Positions 55,993-64,000 of a stretch of DNA of 64,000 nt are shown here, piece after piece; the first letter of the stretch is position 1; every line of letters begins with the position of its first letter. This DNA comes from JBBDXS01 sp040902195 (GTDB lineage: Bacteria; Chloroflexota; Dehalococcoidia; DSTF01; RBG-16-68-14): positions 1 to 64,000 of the forward strand of contig JBBDXS010000019.1 in NCBI GenBank assembly GCA_040902195.1, written 5' to 3'. A model generated the notes under the pieces. It had not been told where the DNA came from, ran no database searches, and was given only the letters and a program-made list of their open reading frames with translations. A program made the position numbers and the translations under genes.

Positions 55993-58031
55993 GCGTCGAG
56001 CTGCCGCGCGAGCGCGTCCGGGTCCGTGACGGGAAGCCGGCATGCGTAGTGCTCGCAAACGTACGCCGCCGGACGCCCGCCAATCATCCCACGCTCCTTG
56101 AGCAGCGGCGACACGCCGTCTTGCGCCGGCGACTCAGCGCCGGCGACGACTTTGTTCGGGCGGTAGCGCGTGAACGCGACGTCGAGCAGTGCGCGCGTCG
56201 CAGCATCGTCGCGCGGGCCGATGACAACGATCTCCTTCGGCGTCGAGAGATAGAAGTCGAGCGCGCAGAGCCAGTGTGCGAAGCCGGACGGCATGCGCCC
56301 CAAGTAGTCGCGCACGGAGCGGAGCGATGAGACGGCGTGGCGCTCGAGATCGACGTTGCCGGTGAAGACGGCGAGGCGGAGCAACGCGAGCGCGGCAGCC
56401 GAGCCGCCACAGGGCGTCGCGTTGTCGAAGATGTCGCGCGGGCGGACGACGAGTTCTTCGTGATCGCGGCCGGTGTCGAAGAAGACGCCGCGCGAATCGT
56501 CCCAGAAGAGATCGATCATGCCGTCCGCAAGGCGAGCGGCTTCGCTGAGCCAGCGCGGCTCGAAGGTCGCTTCGTAGAGCGTGAGCAGCGCGTCGATGAG
56601 GTAGGCGTAGTCCTCGAGGTAGGCGTTGAGCTTGGCGCGGCCGTCCTTCCACGTGCGCAGGAGCCGGTCGTCTTCGACGAGGGAGGAGAGCAGGAACTCC
56701 GCGTTGCGATGTGCGATGTCAACGTAGTGCGCGTTGTCGAGCACGGCGCCCGCCTCCGCAAAGGCGCGCAGCATGAGCGCGTTCCATGACGTGAGGACCT
56801 TGTCGTCGCGGGCGGGCGCGATGCGATGCGAGCGAGCCTCGAGCAGCCTGGCGCGCGCCGTCTCGATCTCCGCTTTGAGCTCATCGAGCGTGAGGCCGAG
56901 CTCCGCAGCGATTGCATCGTCGCCGCGCGGACGCCAGAGGATGCTTCGGCCCTCAAAGTTGCCGGCTTCGGTCACGCCGTAGTAGGTCCGTACGACGCGC
57001 GCGAGCTCGGGGCCGGCGGCTTCGTGGATCTCGGCGGGTGTCCAGACGAAGAACTTGCCTTCTTCGCCTTCGCTGTCGGCATCCTGCGCGGAGTAGAACC
57101 CACCGGCGGGATCGAGCATCTCGCGCTCGCTGTACGTCAGCGTCTCTTCGACGATGCGACGGTAGAGCGCGTTTCCGGTCGCCTGCCATGCGTGCAGGTA
57201 GAGCTGGACGAGCTGCGCGTTGTCGTAGAGCATCTTCTCGAAGTGGGGCACGAGCCAGAGCTGGTCCGTCGAGTAGCGGTGGAAACCGCCGCCGGCCTGG
57301 TCGTACATGCCGCCGCGGGCCATCTTCTGTAGCGTCAGCTCGACCATGCGCAGCGGCTCGGGATCGCCGGTGGCGTGCCAGTAGCGTAGGAGGAACTCGT
57401 ACTGCATGGGCGACGGGAACTTTGGCGCGCTACCGAAACCGCCGTGCTCGTTGTCGAACGTCGACGCGAGCGTGCGGAACGCCTCGCCGAACATGTCGCG
57501 CGTGAGCGGTTCGTTGCTCGGTTGCGCCTCGGTTTGCTGCTTGAGATGCTCCGTGATGCGTCCCGTCGTTTCGAGCACTTCATGCCTGCGGTCGCGATAG
57601 GCCTCGGCCAGAGCCTCGAGCACGCGCGGGAAGGCGGGCATGCCGCCACGGTCCTCCGGCGGGAAGTAGGTGCCGGCGTAGAAGGGCTTGCCGTCCGGCG
57701 TGAGGAACATGGACATCGGCCAGCCGCCCTGGCCGGTCATCGCTTGCACGGCGCTCATGTAGATCGAGTCGACGTCGGGGCGCTCCTCGCGATCAACTTT
57801 GATGTTGACGAAGAGCTCGTTCATGAGCGCGGCGATCTCGTGGTTCTCGAAGGACTCGCGTTCCATGACGTGGCACCAGTGGCAGGAGGAGTAGCCGATG
57901 CTGAGAAAGATCGGCTTGTCTTCTTCGCGTGCGCGCTTGAGCGCTTCGTCGCCCCAGGGATACCAGTCGACGGGGTTGTCCTTGTGTTGCAGGAGGTAGG
58001 GGCTGGTCTCGTTGGCGAGTCGGTTGGGCAT
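55989..58031 (-). CDS. YyaL/SSP411-type thioredoxin-domain protein (DUF255)
   Basis: 680 residues. The N-terminal DUF255 thioredoxin fold carries SIGYSSCHWCHVMERESFEN (Cys50 and Cys53) and GGWPMSMFLTPDGKPFYAGT; the large C-terminal part is an alpha/alpha barrel resembling N-acylglucosamine epimerases and glycosidases (GGFHRYSTDQLWLVPHFEKM). This family is widespread and of uncertain function. It is convergent with the ECF operon. Confidence 0.92.
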   Translation of the reverse strand: MPNRLANETSPYLLQHKDNPVDWYPWGDEALKRAREEDKPIFLSIGYSSCHWCHVMERESFENHEIAALMNELFVNIKVDREERPDVDSIYMSAVQAMTGQGGWPMSMFLTPDGKPFYAGTYFPPEDRGGMPAFPRVLEALAEAYRDRRHEVLETTGRITEHLKQQTEAQPSNEPLTRDMFGEAFRTLASTFDNEHGGFGSAPKFPSPMQYEFLLRYWHATGDPEPLRMVELTLQKMARGGMYDQAGGGFHRYSTDQLWLVPHFEKMLYDNAQLVQLYLHAWQATGNALYRRIVEETLTYSEREMLDPAGGFYSAQDADSEGEEGKFFVWTPAEIHEAAGPELARVVRTYYGVTEAGNFEGRSILWRPRGDDAIAAELGLTLDELKAEIETARARLLEARSHRIAPARDDKVLTSWNALMLRAFAEAGAVLDNAHYVDIAHRNAEFLLSSLVEDDRLLRTWKDGRAKLNAYLEDYAYLIDALLTLYEATFEPRWLSEAARLADGMIDLFWDDSRGVFFDTGRDHEELVVRPRDIFDNATPCGGSAAALALLRLAVFTGNVDLERHAVSSLRSVRDYLGRMPSGFAHWLCALDFYLSTPKEIVVIGPRDDAATRALLDVAFTRYRPNKVVAGAESPAQDGVSPLLKERGMIGGRPAAYVCEHYACRLPVTDPDALARQLDA

Positions 58032-58061
58032 GGTGTGATCTCACGGTAGCATACGCCTGTG

Positions 58062-58859
58062 ATGCTGAGAGATGAGGAACGCCGACGGACGCTCGAGCGG
58101 CTGAGGCCGGCGGTCGAACGGGCGAGGGCGTTTTCGGGGTGGGACTTTCCCGGCATGAAAGTGCCGCAACTCCTGGAGCCGGGGCCGCCGTGGGACTACG
58201 AGGCGCTGGTGCGCGAATACGGGCGGGGCGCCGAGAGCGCGCTTGACCTGGGGACGGGCGGCGGAGAGTTCGTGGCGAGTGTACGCGGCGATCTGCCGGC
58301 GCGTGTTGTGGCGACGGAGGAGTGGCACGTGAACGCGCCGATCGCGTACCGGCGGCTGCAGCCACTTGGCGCAGACCTCGTGTGGTGTCGCAGCCTGCAC
58401 CTGCCGTTCCAAGGCGCGGCGTTCGACCTGGTGTTCGACCGGCATGAGGAGCTCGATCCGTCAGACGTTGCGCGGGTCTTGCGGCCGGGCGGCCGCGCTG
58501 TGACGCAACAGGTGGGGCCCAACAACTGGACCGAGCTGCAGCGCTACTTTGGAGACGCGACGTCCGGGAACCGGGGGAACTCGCGCCTTGCGGATTTTGG
58601 CGACATTCGTGGCGACTACACGCGCGGGTTCCAGTCGGCGGGACTGCACGTTGTGCGGAGCGAGCAGCACGACTACAAGGTGGCGTACGAAGGGCTGAGC
58701 GACATTGTGTTCATGCTGCTGATTACGCCGTGGGAGATCCCGGACTTCGATATCGAGCGCGACCTGGAGGCGCTGCTCGCGCTCGAGGCGGACTGTTCGA
58801 CGGATGACGGGCTTGTGATGACGTGGAGCCGGTTCCTGATCGTGGCGCGGAAGCCGTGA
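58062..58859 (+). CDS. Class I SAM-dependent methyltransferase
   Basis: 265 residues from the ATG at 58062 (a GTG at 58059 is in frame). Motif I is ALDLGTGGGEFVASV; strand 2 ends VVATEEWHVNAPIA; LPFQGAAFDLVFDRHEELD is strand 4 and VLRPGGRAVTQQVG the following motif. The overall shape resembles the ubiE/rebM-like cytosolic group. Divergent from yyaL. Substrate unknown. Confidence 0.87.
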   Translation: MLRDEERRRTLERLRPAVERARAFSGWDFPGMKVPQLLEPGPPWDYEALVREYGRGAESALDLGTGGGEFVASVRGDLPARVVATEEWHVNAPIAYRRLQPLGADLVWCRSLHLPFQGAAFDLVFDRHEELDPSDVARVLRPGGRAVTQQVGPNNWTELQRYFGDATSGNRGNSRLADFGDIRGDYTRGFQSAGLHVVRSEQHDYKVAYEGLSDIVFMLLITPWEIPDFDIERDLEALLALEADCSTDDGLVMTWSRFLIVARKP

Positions 58860-59019
58860 TTGAAGGAACTGGGAACGGTGCGCCTCGTCAGTGGTGGACT
58901 GAGGTCCCCTTCGCTTCGCTCGAGGGGCATGCTTCGCCTTGTCCTTCCGCCGCGGCGGAGGGACCGGCTCAGGATGACAGTGAAGCGCGTGGTAGAATCG
59001 AGGGCGAACGGAGGTAACG
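58860..59019. repeat. Family-2 repeat region upstream of rpiB
   Basis: TCCCCTTCGCTTCGCTCGAG, then about 30 bases, then GGCTCAGGATGACAGTGAAG (about 58905-58985). The rpiB ribosome binding site GGAGGT is at about 59009-59014. Confidence 0.7.
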
Positions 59020-59478
59020 ATGCGCATTGCGGTCGGGTGTGATCACGCGGGGTTCCCGCTCAAGGCGGCAGTTGTCGGGGAGCTAGAGCGCCTCGGGGAC
59101 GACGTGATCGACCTCGGGACGAACAATACGGACGCCGTCGATTACCCGGACTACGCGCAGGCCGTTGCGGAGGCGGTTGTGGATGGCCGCGCCGAACGCG
59201 GCGTGCTGCTCTGCGGGAGCGGCGTGGGCGCGTCGGTAGCGGCGAACAAGGTCCCCGGTGTGCGCGCCGCCGTCTGCCACGATACGTTCTCGGCGCGGCA
59301 GGGCGTTGAGGACGACGATATGAACGTGCTCTGTCTGGGCGCGCGCGTGATCGGCGCGGAGCTCGCCCTCGATGTCGTGCGGGCGTGGGAACGCGCGCGG
59401 TTCTCGAACGAAGAGCGGCACGCGCGAAGGCTAAAGAAAGTAATGGCGCTGGAAGAGCGCTACCAGCGGCGTCCCTAG
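59020..59478 (+). CDS. rpiB: Ribose-5-phosphate isomerase B
   Basis: 152 residues. MRIAVGCDHAGFPLK holds the Asp-His pair of the RpiB/LacAB family, VDYPDYAQAVA the sugar-binding turn, and LLCGSGVGASVAANK the catalytic Cys65. VCHDTFSARQ and DDDMNVLCLGARVI complete the signature. It interconverts ribose-5-phosphate and ribulose-5-phosphate in the pentose phosphate pathway. The next gene begins 35 bases downstream. Confidence 0.95.
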   Translation: MRIAVGCDHAGFPLKAAVVGELERLGDDVIDLGTNNTDAVDYPDYAQAVAEAVVDGRAERGVLLCGSGVGASVAANKVPGVRAAVCHDTFSARQGVEDDDMNVLCLGARVIGAELALDVVRAWERARFSNEERHARRLKKVMALEERYQRRP

Positions 59479-59513
59479 TGGGCCGAGCGACTCCGTCGTA
59501 CAATGGGGGCGGT

Positions 59514-60215
59514 TTGGCGACCACAAAGCGCGCGCTGAAGAAGATCCTGGTTGTCGAGGACGAGCCGACGCTCGTTACGACTCTGCGATTCAACCTCGAG
59601 CGGGAGGGCTACGCGGTCGTATCGGCGAGCGACGGCGAAACCGGGTTGGCGCTGGCGCGTGAGGAAAAGCCCGACTTGATCATCCTCGACCTGATGCTGC
59701 CGCGACTGGACGGCTTCGAGTTTTGCCGCATCCTGCGCCGGGAGCAGGGGATGCCCGTGCTGATCCTGACGGCAAAGACGGAGGAAGTCGACAAAGTCGT
59801 CGGGCTCGAGCTGGGGGCGGACGATTATGTGACGAAGCCGTTCGGCATGCGCGAGCTGTTGGCGCGCGTGCGGGCGCTGCTGCGGCGTACGGAGAAGGCC
59901 GCGCAGGAGGAGATGGAATCGTTCACTGTGGGCGATCTGCGCGTTGAGCTGGCGCGACGGCAGGTCTTTCGTAACGGCGAGCCGCTGCCGCTCAAACCGA
60001 AGGAGTACGAGCTGCTCGTCCACTTCGCGCGCCACCGCGGGCGGGCCTACACGCGCGAGCAGCTCCTGAGCGAGATCTGGGGGTACGACTTCCTGGGCGA
60101 CTCGCGTACCGTTGACGTGCACGTGCGCTGGCTACGCCAGAAGATCGAAGACGAGCCGAGCAAGCCGACCCGGCTGATTACGCTGCGGGGCACGGGCTAC
60201 CGCTTCGAGGGCTGA
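59514..60215 (+). CDS. phoB: PhoB/PhoP-type response regulator
   Basis: 233 residues, OmpR/PhoB class. Receiver with EDE at 15-17, Asp59 in LIILDLMLPRLDG and Lys in DDYVTKPFGMRELLARV; winged-helix output VDVHVRWLRQKIEDEPSKPT and RLITLRGTGYRFEG. The TTG at 59514 is used (GGGGG just upstream; a TACAAT box at 59499-59504); the open frame goes further back but overlaps rpiB. Placed before phoR and the pst genes, it should activate them in phosphate starvation through the Pho boxes below. Confidence 0.92.
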   Translation: MATTKRALKKILVVEDEPTLVTTLRFNLEREGYAVVSASDGETGLALAREEKPDLIILDLMLPRLDGFEFCRILRREQGMPVLILTAKTEEVDKVVGLELGADDYVTKPFGMRELLARVRALLRRTEKAAQEEMESFTVGDLRVELARRQVFRNGEPLPLKPKEYELLVHFARHRGRAYTREQLLSEIWGYDFLGDSRTVDVHVRWLRQKIEDEPSKPTRLITLRGTGYRFEG

Positions 60216-60219
60216 GGCT

Positions 60220-61575
60220 GTGGCGCGGCGCGTCCTCGCCTGGCTCGCAATCACGCATATCGCGCTGTTTCCGGCTGCGCTCGTGGGCTTCGGCGCGGCG
60301 GGCGCGCTCGATGGCGCCGTCGTACTGGCGCTCGCCGCCGCGCTGGCGGCAGCGTTCGTTGTGAGTGGGGCGATTGGTCTCGCTGGCGCGATGGCGCTGA
60401 GACGGATCGAGTCCTCGGCGCAACGGGTCGCGTCGGGCGAACTGGCGCAGCGCGTCGAGGGGGGCGGCCTAGTGCCGGAGCTATCGGCGGCGTTCAACGA
60501 GCTCGTTGCGGCGCTCGGGGCCCGGCTGGAGGGGGCTGCGCAAGAGCGAAGCCGGCTCGAGAGCGTCCTGAACAGCAGCATCGATGCGGTGCTGGCGGTC
60601 GATCAGGAGGGTACGATCTCATACGCGAACGCTGCGGCGGAAGCGCTGTTCCAGAAGCCGCACGACGAGCTGGTCGGCACGGCCTTCGGATGGGTGGTGC
60701 CGGACGAGCAAGCGATCGCGGCGCTTCGCTCGAGCCGTGAGGACGGCAAGGCGCAGTCGCTGATCAGCGAGCGGCCGAACCACCAGTACCTGCAAGTCGT
60801 CACGACGCCGATCGCGGGGGGCGGCGAGTGGGCGGCGCTGGCGGTGTTCCACGACGTTTCTGACGTGAAGCGGACGGAGCAGGTGCGACGCGACTTCGTC
60901 GCGAACGTCTCCCACGAGCTGCGGACGCCGCTCGCGGCGATCAAGTCGCTGATCGAGACGCTAGAGGCGGGTGCGCTGGATGAGCCGGAGACGGCGAAGG
61001 ACTTCCTCGCGCGCGCGAACCAGGAAGTCGACCGGCTGGTGCGGCTCGTCGAGGAGCTGCTGGAGCTGTCGAAGATCGAATCGGGAGACGTGCCGCTGGA
61101 GCGCGAGCCCGTCGCGCTGGCGGATGTCATCGACGGCGCCGTAGACCGGCTGCTGCCGCAGGCGCGCGCGAAGCATGTCGAGCTGTCGTACGAGGCGAAC
61201 GACTTGCCCATCGTGCTCGGCGATCCGGACCGGCTCGAACGGGTGCTGGCGAACCTGCTGCTGAACGCATTGAAGTTCACGCCGGAGGGCGGTTCGATCC
61301 GCGTGCGCGCGATTGCTGAGGATGACTCGGTCGTGGTGTCGGTTGCGGATACGGGCGCGGGGATCGCGGCAGAGGACGTGTCGCGCGTGTTCGAACGCTT
61401 CTACAAGGTCGACCGCGCGCGCGGTAGCGGCGGGACGGGGCTGGGCCTGGCGATCGTGAAGCATATGGTCGAGGCGCACGGCGGGCGTGTAGCCGTCGTG
61501 AGCGAGGAAGGGCAGGGCGCCACGTTTACCTTCACGATTCCCATCGCGCCAACTTCCCTCTCGACATCTACTTAA
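60220..61575 (+). CDS. phoR: PhoR-type sensor histidine kinase
   Basis: 451 residues. Two N-terminal membrane helices (about 2-25 and 28-50), a HAMP-like linker, a PAS domain (about 108-215, SSIDAVLAVDQEGTISYANA), HisKA with His232 in FVANVSHELRTPLAAIK, and HATPase (N box RVLANLLLNALKFTPEGG, G box GTGLGLAIVKHMVEAHGG). It has no large outside sensor, as in PhoR, which reads phosphate through the Pst system and PhoU. Start GTG, 4 bases after the phoB stop. Confidence 0.92.
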   Translation: MARRVLAWLAITHIALFPAALVGFGAAGALDGAVVLALAAALAAAFVVSGAIGLAGAMALRRIESSAQRVASGELAQRVEGGGLVPELSAAFNELVAALGARLEGAAQERSRLESVLNSSIDAVLAVDQEGTISYANAAAEALFQKPHDELVGTAFGWVVPDEQAIAALRSSREDGKAQSLISERPNHQYLQVVTTPIAGGGEWAALAVFHDVSDVKRTEQVRRDFVANVSHELRTPLAAIKSLIETLEAGALDEPETAKDFLARANQEVDRLVRLVEELLELSKIESGDVPLEREPVALADVIDGAVDRLLPQARAKHVELSYEANDLPIVLGDPDRLERVLANLLLNALKFTPEGGSIRVRAIAEDDSVVVSVADTGAGIAAEDVSRVFERFYKVDRARGSGGTGLGLAIVKHMVEAHGGRVAVVSEEGQGATFTFTIPIAPTSLSTST

Positions 61576-61605
61576 CCTGTTCTGATCTCGGGGGCAGCCG
61601 GGAAT

Positions 61606-61643
61606 GTTTACTCCTCGTTCATTGCTGTTAACCGCGTGTTAAC
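61606..61643 (+). promoter_or_regulatory. Pho-box-like direct repeats upstream of pstS
   Basis: Four hexamers on the same strand at 10-11 base steps: GTTTAC (61606), GTTCAT (61617), GTTAAC (61627), GTTAAC (61638). Tandem sites with this period are the hallmark of PhoB/PhoP binding. They should put pstS under the phoB-phoR pair just upstream. Confidence 0.8.
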
Positions 61644-61693
61644 GGCGCGCCGTCTATCGTGAAGGCATGAACAAGTATAAGGAGGTAAGCAAC

Positions 61694-62749
61694 GTGCGTC
61701 ACCAACTACTTGGGGTGGGGTGGAGGCCTAGCAGAAGGCTGGGACTCGTAGCAGGCCTGCTGGCCCTCGGCGTAACGCTGGTCGTGGTCGCTGCGGGCTG
61801 CGGCGACGACAAGAAGGACGACAACGAGCAGCCGACGTCGGCTGCGACGCAGCCTGCCGACGATACGCCGTCGGGCGGCATCGACTACGGCTCGCTGAGC
61901 GGGCAGATACGTATCGACGGGTCGTCGACGGTGTTCCCGATCTCGGAGGCCGTGGCGGAGGAGTTCGCCTCCGTCGCATCGGACGTCCGGGTCAACGTGG
62001 CCTTCTCCGGCACGGGCGGGGGGTTCGAGCTCTTCTGCGCAGGCGACATCCCGATCAGCGACGCGTCGCGGCCGATCAAGGACGACGAGATCGCGGCCTG
62101 CGCGGAAAACGGCATCGATGACATCGTAGAGATCCAGGTCGCGATCGATGCGCTGACTGTGATGGTGAACCCGGCCAACGATTTCGTGACGTGCCTGACC
62201 GTTCAGCAGCTGCACGATTTGTTCAGAACGGGCGGCTACACGAACTGGAACCAGGTGGACGCATCCTATCCGGATGAGGCAATTGACTTCTACTTCCCGG
62301 GGACGGACTCGGGCACGTTTGACTACTTCGTCGAGGCGATCATCGAAGGAGTCGACGAAAACGCCACGCACCGGGGCGACGGCACGGCCTCGGAAGACGA
62401 CAACGTGCTGGCGCTGGGGATTGAGAACGATGAGCACTCCATCGGGTACTTCGGATACGCGTACTACCAGGGCGGCGGAAGCGGGTTGAAGGCGGTGGAA
62501 ATAGACGGAGGTGGTGGCTGCGTGGCGCCGTCCCTGGAGACCGCGCTTGATGGCAGCTACGTGCCTCTGAGCAGGCCGCTTTTCATCTACACCAGAGCGA
62601 GCTTGCTGCAGGAACGGCCCGAGGTCCTGGGCTTTGTGAACTTCTACCTCGAGAACGCGGAGGCGCTCGTTACGGACGTTGGATACGTGCCGATGCCGGA
62701 GGATCTCTTCGCGGAGCAAGTTGCCAAGATCGAGCCGTACCTGCCGTAG
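61694..62749 (+). CDS. pstS: Phosphate ABC transporter substrate-binding lipoprotein
   Basis: 351 residues from the GTG at 61694, chosen because AAGGAGGT lies 7 bases before it; an in-frame ATG at 61667 would have that site inside the coding region. Lipobox VVAAGC, then the PstS/SphX-like fold: IDGSSTVFPISEAVAEEF, VAFSGTGGGFELFCAGDIPI, DASRPIKDDEI, and FYFPGTDSGTFDYFVE. The Ser/Thr/Gly phosphate loops (GSSTV, SGTGGG, TDSGTF) are present. It captures phosphate outside and delivers it to PstCA. Confidence 0.93.
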   Translation: MRHQLLGVGWRPSRRLGLVAGLLALGVTLVVVAAGCGDDKKDDNEQPTSAATQPADDTPSGGIDYGSLSGQIRIDGSSTVFPISEAVAEEFASVASDVRVNVAFSGTGGGFELFCAGDIPISDASRPIKDDEIAACAENGIDDIVEIQVAIDALTVMVNPANDFVTCLTVQQLHDLFRTGGYTNWNQVDASYPDEAIDFYFPGTDSGTFDYFVEAIIEGVDENATHRGDGTASEDDNVLALGIENDEHSIGYFGYAYYQGGGSGLKAVEIDGGGGCVAPSLETALDGSYVPLSRPLFIYTRASLLQERPEVLGFVNFYLENAEALVTDVGYVPMPEDLFAEQVAKIEPYLP

Positions 62750-62770
62750 GCGGGGGCTGGCCTGGACGCC

Positions 62771-62811
62771 GCGGGCGGCGGAGATACCTCCCTCGCATCT
62801 CCGCCGCCCGC
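62771..62811 (+). terminator. Hairpin between pstS and pstC
   Basis: GCGGGCGGCGGAGA and TCTCCGCCGCCCGC are 14-base arms around a 13-base loop, with no long T tract. It may terminate or protect most pstS transcripts, giving more binding protein than permease; pstC has its own Pho box downstream. Confidence 0.65.
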
Positions 62812-62833
62812 CCGTGTCCGGCGCCGGGCAATC

Positions 62834-62860
62834 GTTTACGGCCGTTAACACGGCGTTAAC
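62834..62860 (+). promoter_or_regulatory. Second Pho-box-like site, upstream of pstC
   Basis: GTTTAC (62834), GTTAAC (62844) and GTTAAC (62855), again at 10-11 base steps, with TAAGGT at 62871-62876 as a possible -10. It suggests a second phosphate-responsive promoter for pstC-pstA. Confidence 0.75.
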
Positions 62861-62977
62861 GTGCGGGCCGTAAGGTGAGAACGAGCGTAGTCGCAGGGAA
62901 GCGGTTAGCCCACAGGGACAGGCCTTGAGAACACGCCAGCCCTCTCGGTCACGAACCTTAGGTGCGCGAGCGCGACC

Positions 62978-63934
62978 GTGCTGACCCGGGCCGAGTTCGA
63001 GGACCCGAACCTGCTCGCACTGGCGCTCCGGCGCCGTCCGCTCCGGCGAAGCGGCGAGTTTGTCATTGTCGGGCTGCTTACGCTGTGCGCGGCCATCTCG
63101 CTTCTCACTACGGCCCTGATCACGTACGTCCTCGTCAGCGAAGCGGCCACCTTCTTCCAGGAAGTCTCCTTCCGCGAGTTCTTCCTCGACACGGAGTGGC
63201 AGCCGCTCTTTAAGCCGGTCTCCTTCGGGATCTGGGAGTTGGTCGCAGGCACGGCGAACGTCGTGTTCTGGTCGATGGTGATGGCGCTGCCGCTGGGGTT
63301 GGCGACGGCGATCTATCTCAGCGAGTACGCGGCGCCGCGAACGCGGAGGCTGCTGAAGCCGATGCTGGAGGCGCTGGCGGGCGTGCCGACGGTGGTGTTC
63401 GCCTACTTCGCGATTAACGTGATCACGTTGGAAGTGTTGATGCCAGCGCTGGAAACCGTCGGCGTGGACCTGCCCGTGTTCAACTCTTTTGCCGCAAGCC
63501 TGATGCTGGCCGTCATGATTCTACCGACGATCGCGTCTATATCGGAAGACGCGATGGCGAGCGTGCCGCGGGACCTGCGCGAGGCGGCGTATGGATTAGG
63601 CTCGACGCGGCTGGAGGTGGCGTGGCGCGTGGTCGTGCCCGCGGCGTTGTCGGGGATCGTCGCATCGGTCCTGCTGGCGATCGCGCGCGTGGTGGGAGAG
63701 ACGATGATCGTCGCGATCGCTGCCGGGTCGACGCCAAATCTGACGCTCTCGCCGTTTGAGACGATCCAGACGATGACGGGCTTTATGCTGCAGGTGGGTC
63801 TGGGCGATGCCCGGCGAGGCACAACGGACTACCAGTCGCTGTTTGCTGTGGGCATGATGCTGTTCATGATCACGTTGTTGTTTAACGTCGCGGCGACCCT
63901 GCTCGTGCGGCGCTTCCGTGAGGAGTACGAGTAG
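62978..63934 (+). CDS. pstC: Phosphate ABC transporter permease PstC
   Basis: 318 residues, start GTG. A basic N-terminus precedes the helices (FVIVGLLTLCAAISLLTTAL); the permease core contains LPLGLATAIYLSEYA, LAGVPTVVFAYFA and the ATPase-coupling loop DLREAAYGLGSTRLEVAWRV, then GETMIVAIAAGSTPN. About 6 membrane helices. With PstA it forms the channel of the Pst importer. Its stop overlaps the PstA start (TAGTG). Confidence 0.93.
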   Translation: MLTRAEFEDPNLLALALRRRPLRRSGEFVIVGLLTLCAAISLLTTALITYVLVSEAATFFQEVSFREFFLDTEWQPLFKPVSFGIWELVAGTANVVFWSMVMALPLGLATAIYLSEYAAPRTRRLLKPMLEALAGVPTVVFAYFAINVITLEVLMPALETVGVDLPVFNSFAASLMLAVMILPTIASISEDAMASVPRDLREAAYGLGSTRLEVAWRVVVPAALSGIVASVLLAIARVVGETMIVAIAAGSTPNLTLSPFETIQTMTGFMLQVGLGDARRGTTDYQSLFAVGMMLFMITLLFNVAATLLVRRFREEYE

Positions 63935-64000
63935 TGGCAGCGGTCCGGGCGCACGTCTCGCTGCGGGCGACGGGAGCGGTCGCGCGGCGGCAGTTCGTCT
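63934..64000 (+). CDS. pstA: Phosphate ABC transporter permease PstA, N-terminus only
   Basis: The GTG at 63934 overlaps the pstC stop by one base and reads MAAVRAHVSLRATGAVARRQ before the window ends. Identity is inferred from position right after pstC; no domain is inside the window. Confidence 0.6.
   Translation, partial: MAAVRAHVSLRATGAVARRQFV

Overview
The window looks like a chromosomal contig from a high-GC bacterium, most plausibly a Chloroflexota member of the Dehalococcoidia/SAR202 kind. This is inferred from gene content: luciferase-like (F420/flavin) oxidoreductases, a CaiB-type CoA-transferase, a PhyH dioxygenase, many di-iron ferritin-like proteins, frequent GTG/TTG starts, and secreted proteins with dockerin-like calcium loops. 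No rRNA, tRNA, CRISPR array or complete insertion sequence was seen. There are two runs of N, at 2788-2887 and 31164-31173; the second sits between homopolymer runs and looks artificial.

Layout. 0-5.8 kb: lipoprotein, rhodanese, TetR plus PhyH pair, methyltransferase, with many short repeats. 6-8 kb (minus strand): rpsU, a cold-shock protein, an acyl-ACP desaturase and a hypothetical gene, read as a cold-adaptation operon. 8.2-13.2 kb: CoA-transferase, phosphatase-like, LLM oxidoreductase, TIGR00266 protein, enoyl-CoA hydratase. 13.3-14.4 kb: a GC-poorer two-gene cassette of unknown function. 15-31 kb: a mosaic of small metabolic genes, membrane proteins, lipoproteins, two DinB-like proteins, an intradiol dioxygenase and a ferritin-like/ferredoxin/ferritin-like operon. 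31.2-39 kb: MacB/FtsX-type ABC exporter, a stand-alone receiver and a NarL/NarX-type two-component system, flanked on the right by a degraded copy of the ferritin-like gene that lies on its left. 39-45 kb: a large secreted dockerin-like protein and a LuxR/AAA regulator. 45-49.5 kb: Lhr helicase with a repeat-derived insert. 50-56 kb: a cobalamin riboswitch controlling a complete ECF transporter plus two secreted proteins that look like the separated alpha and beta domains of an intrinsic-factor/transcobalamin-type vitamin B12 binder. 56-59.5 kb: YyaL, methyltransferase, RpiB. 59.5-64 kb: PhoB-PhoR-PstS-PstC-PstA with Pho-box-like direct repeats.

Two themes stand out. First, the B12 locus (49986-55992), the best candidate for an under-described system: riboswitch, secreted alpha6/alpha6-type protein with a dockerin-like tail, EcfT, fused EcfA-EcfA, membrane-anchored beta-type protein, and EcfS, with successive genes overlapping. 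Second, at least six families of short interspersed repeats fill most intergenic spaces. Several are hairpins whose arms differ from copy to copy while pairing is kept, followed by a constant CCTAC tail (read on the other strand, a GTAG head as in REP elements). These repeats appear to have cut off the ends of several genes, accompanied duplicated gene ends next to rhodanese and lhr, and entered lhr itself in frame.

All identifications come from reading motifs; no database search was run.
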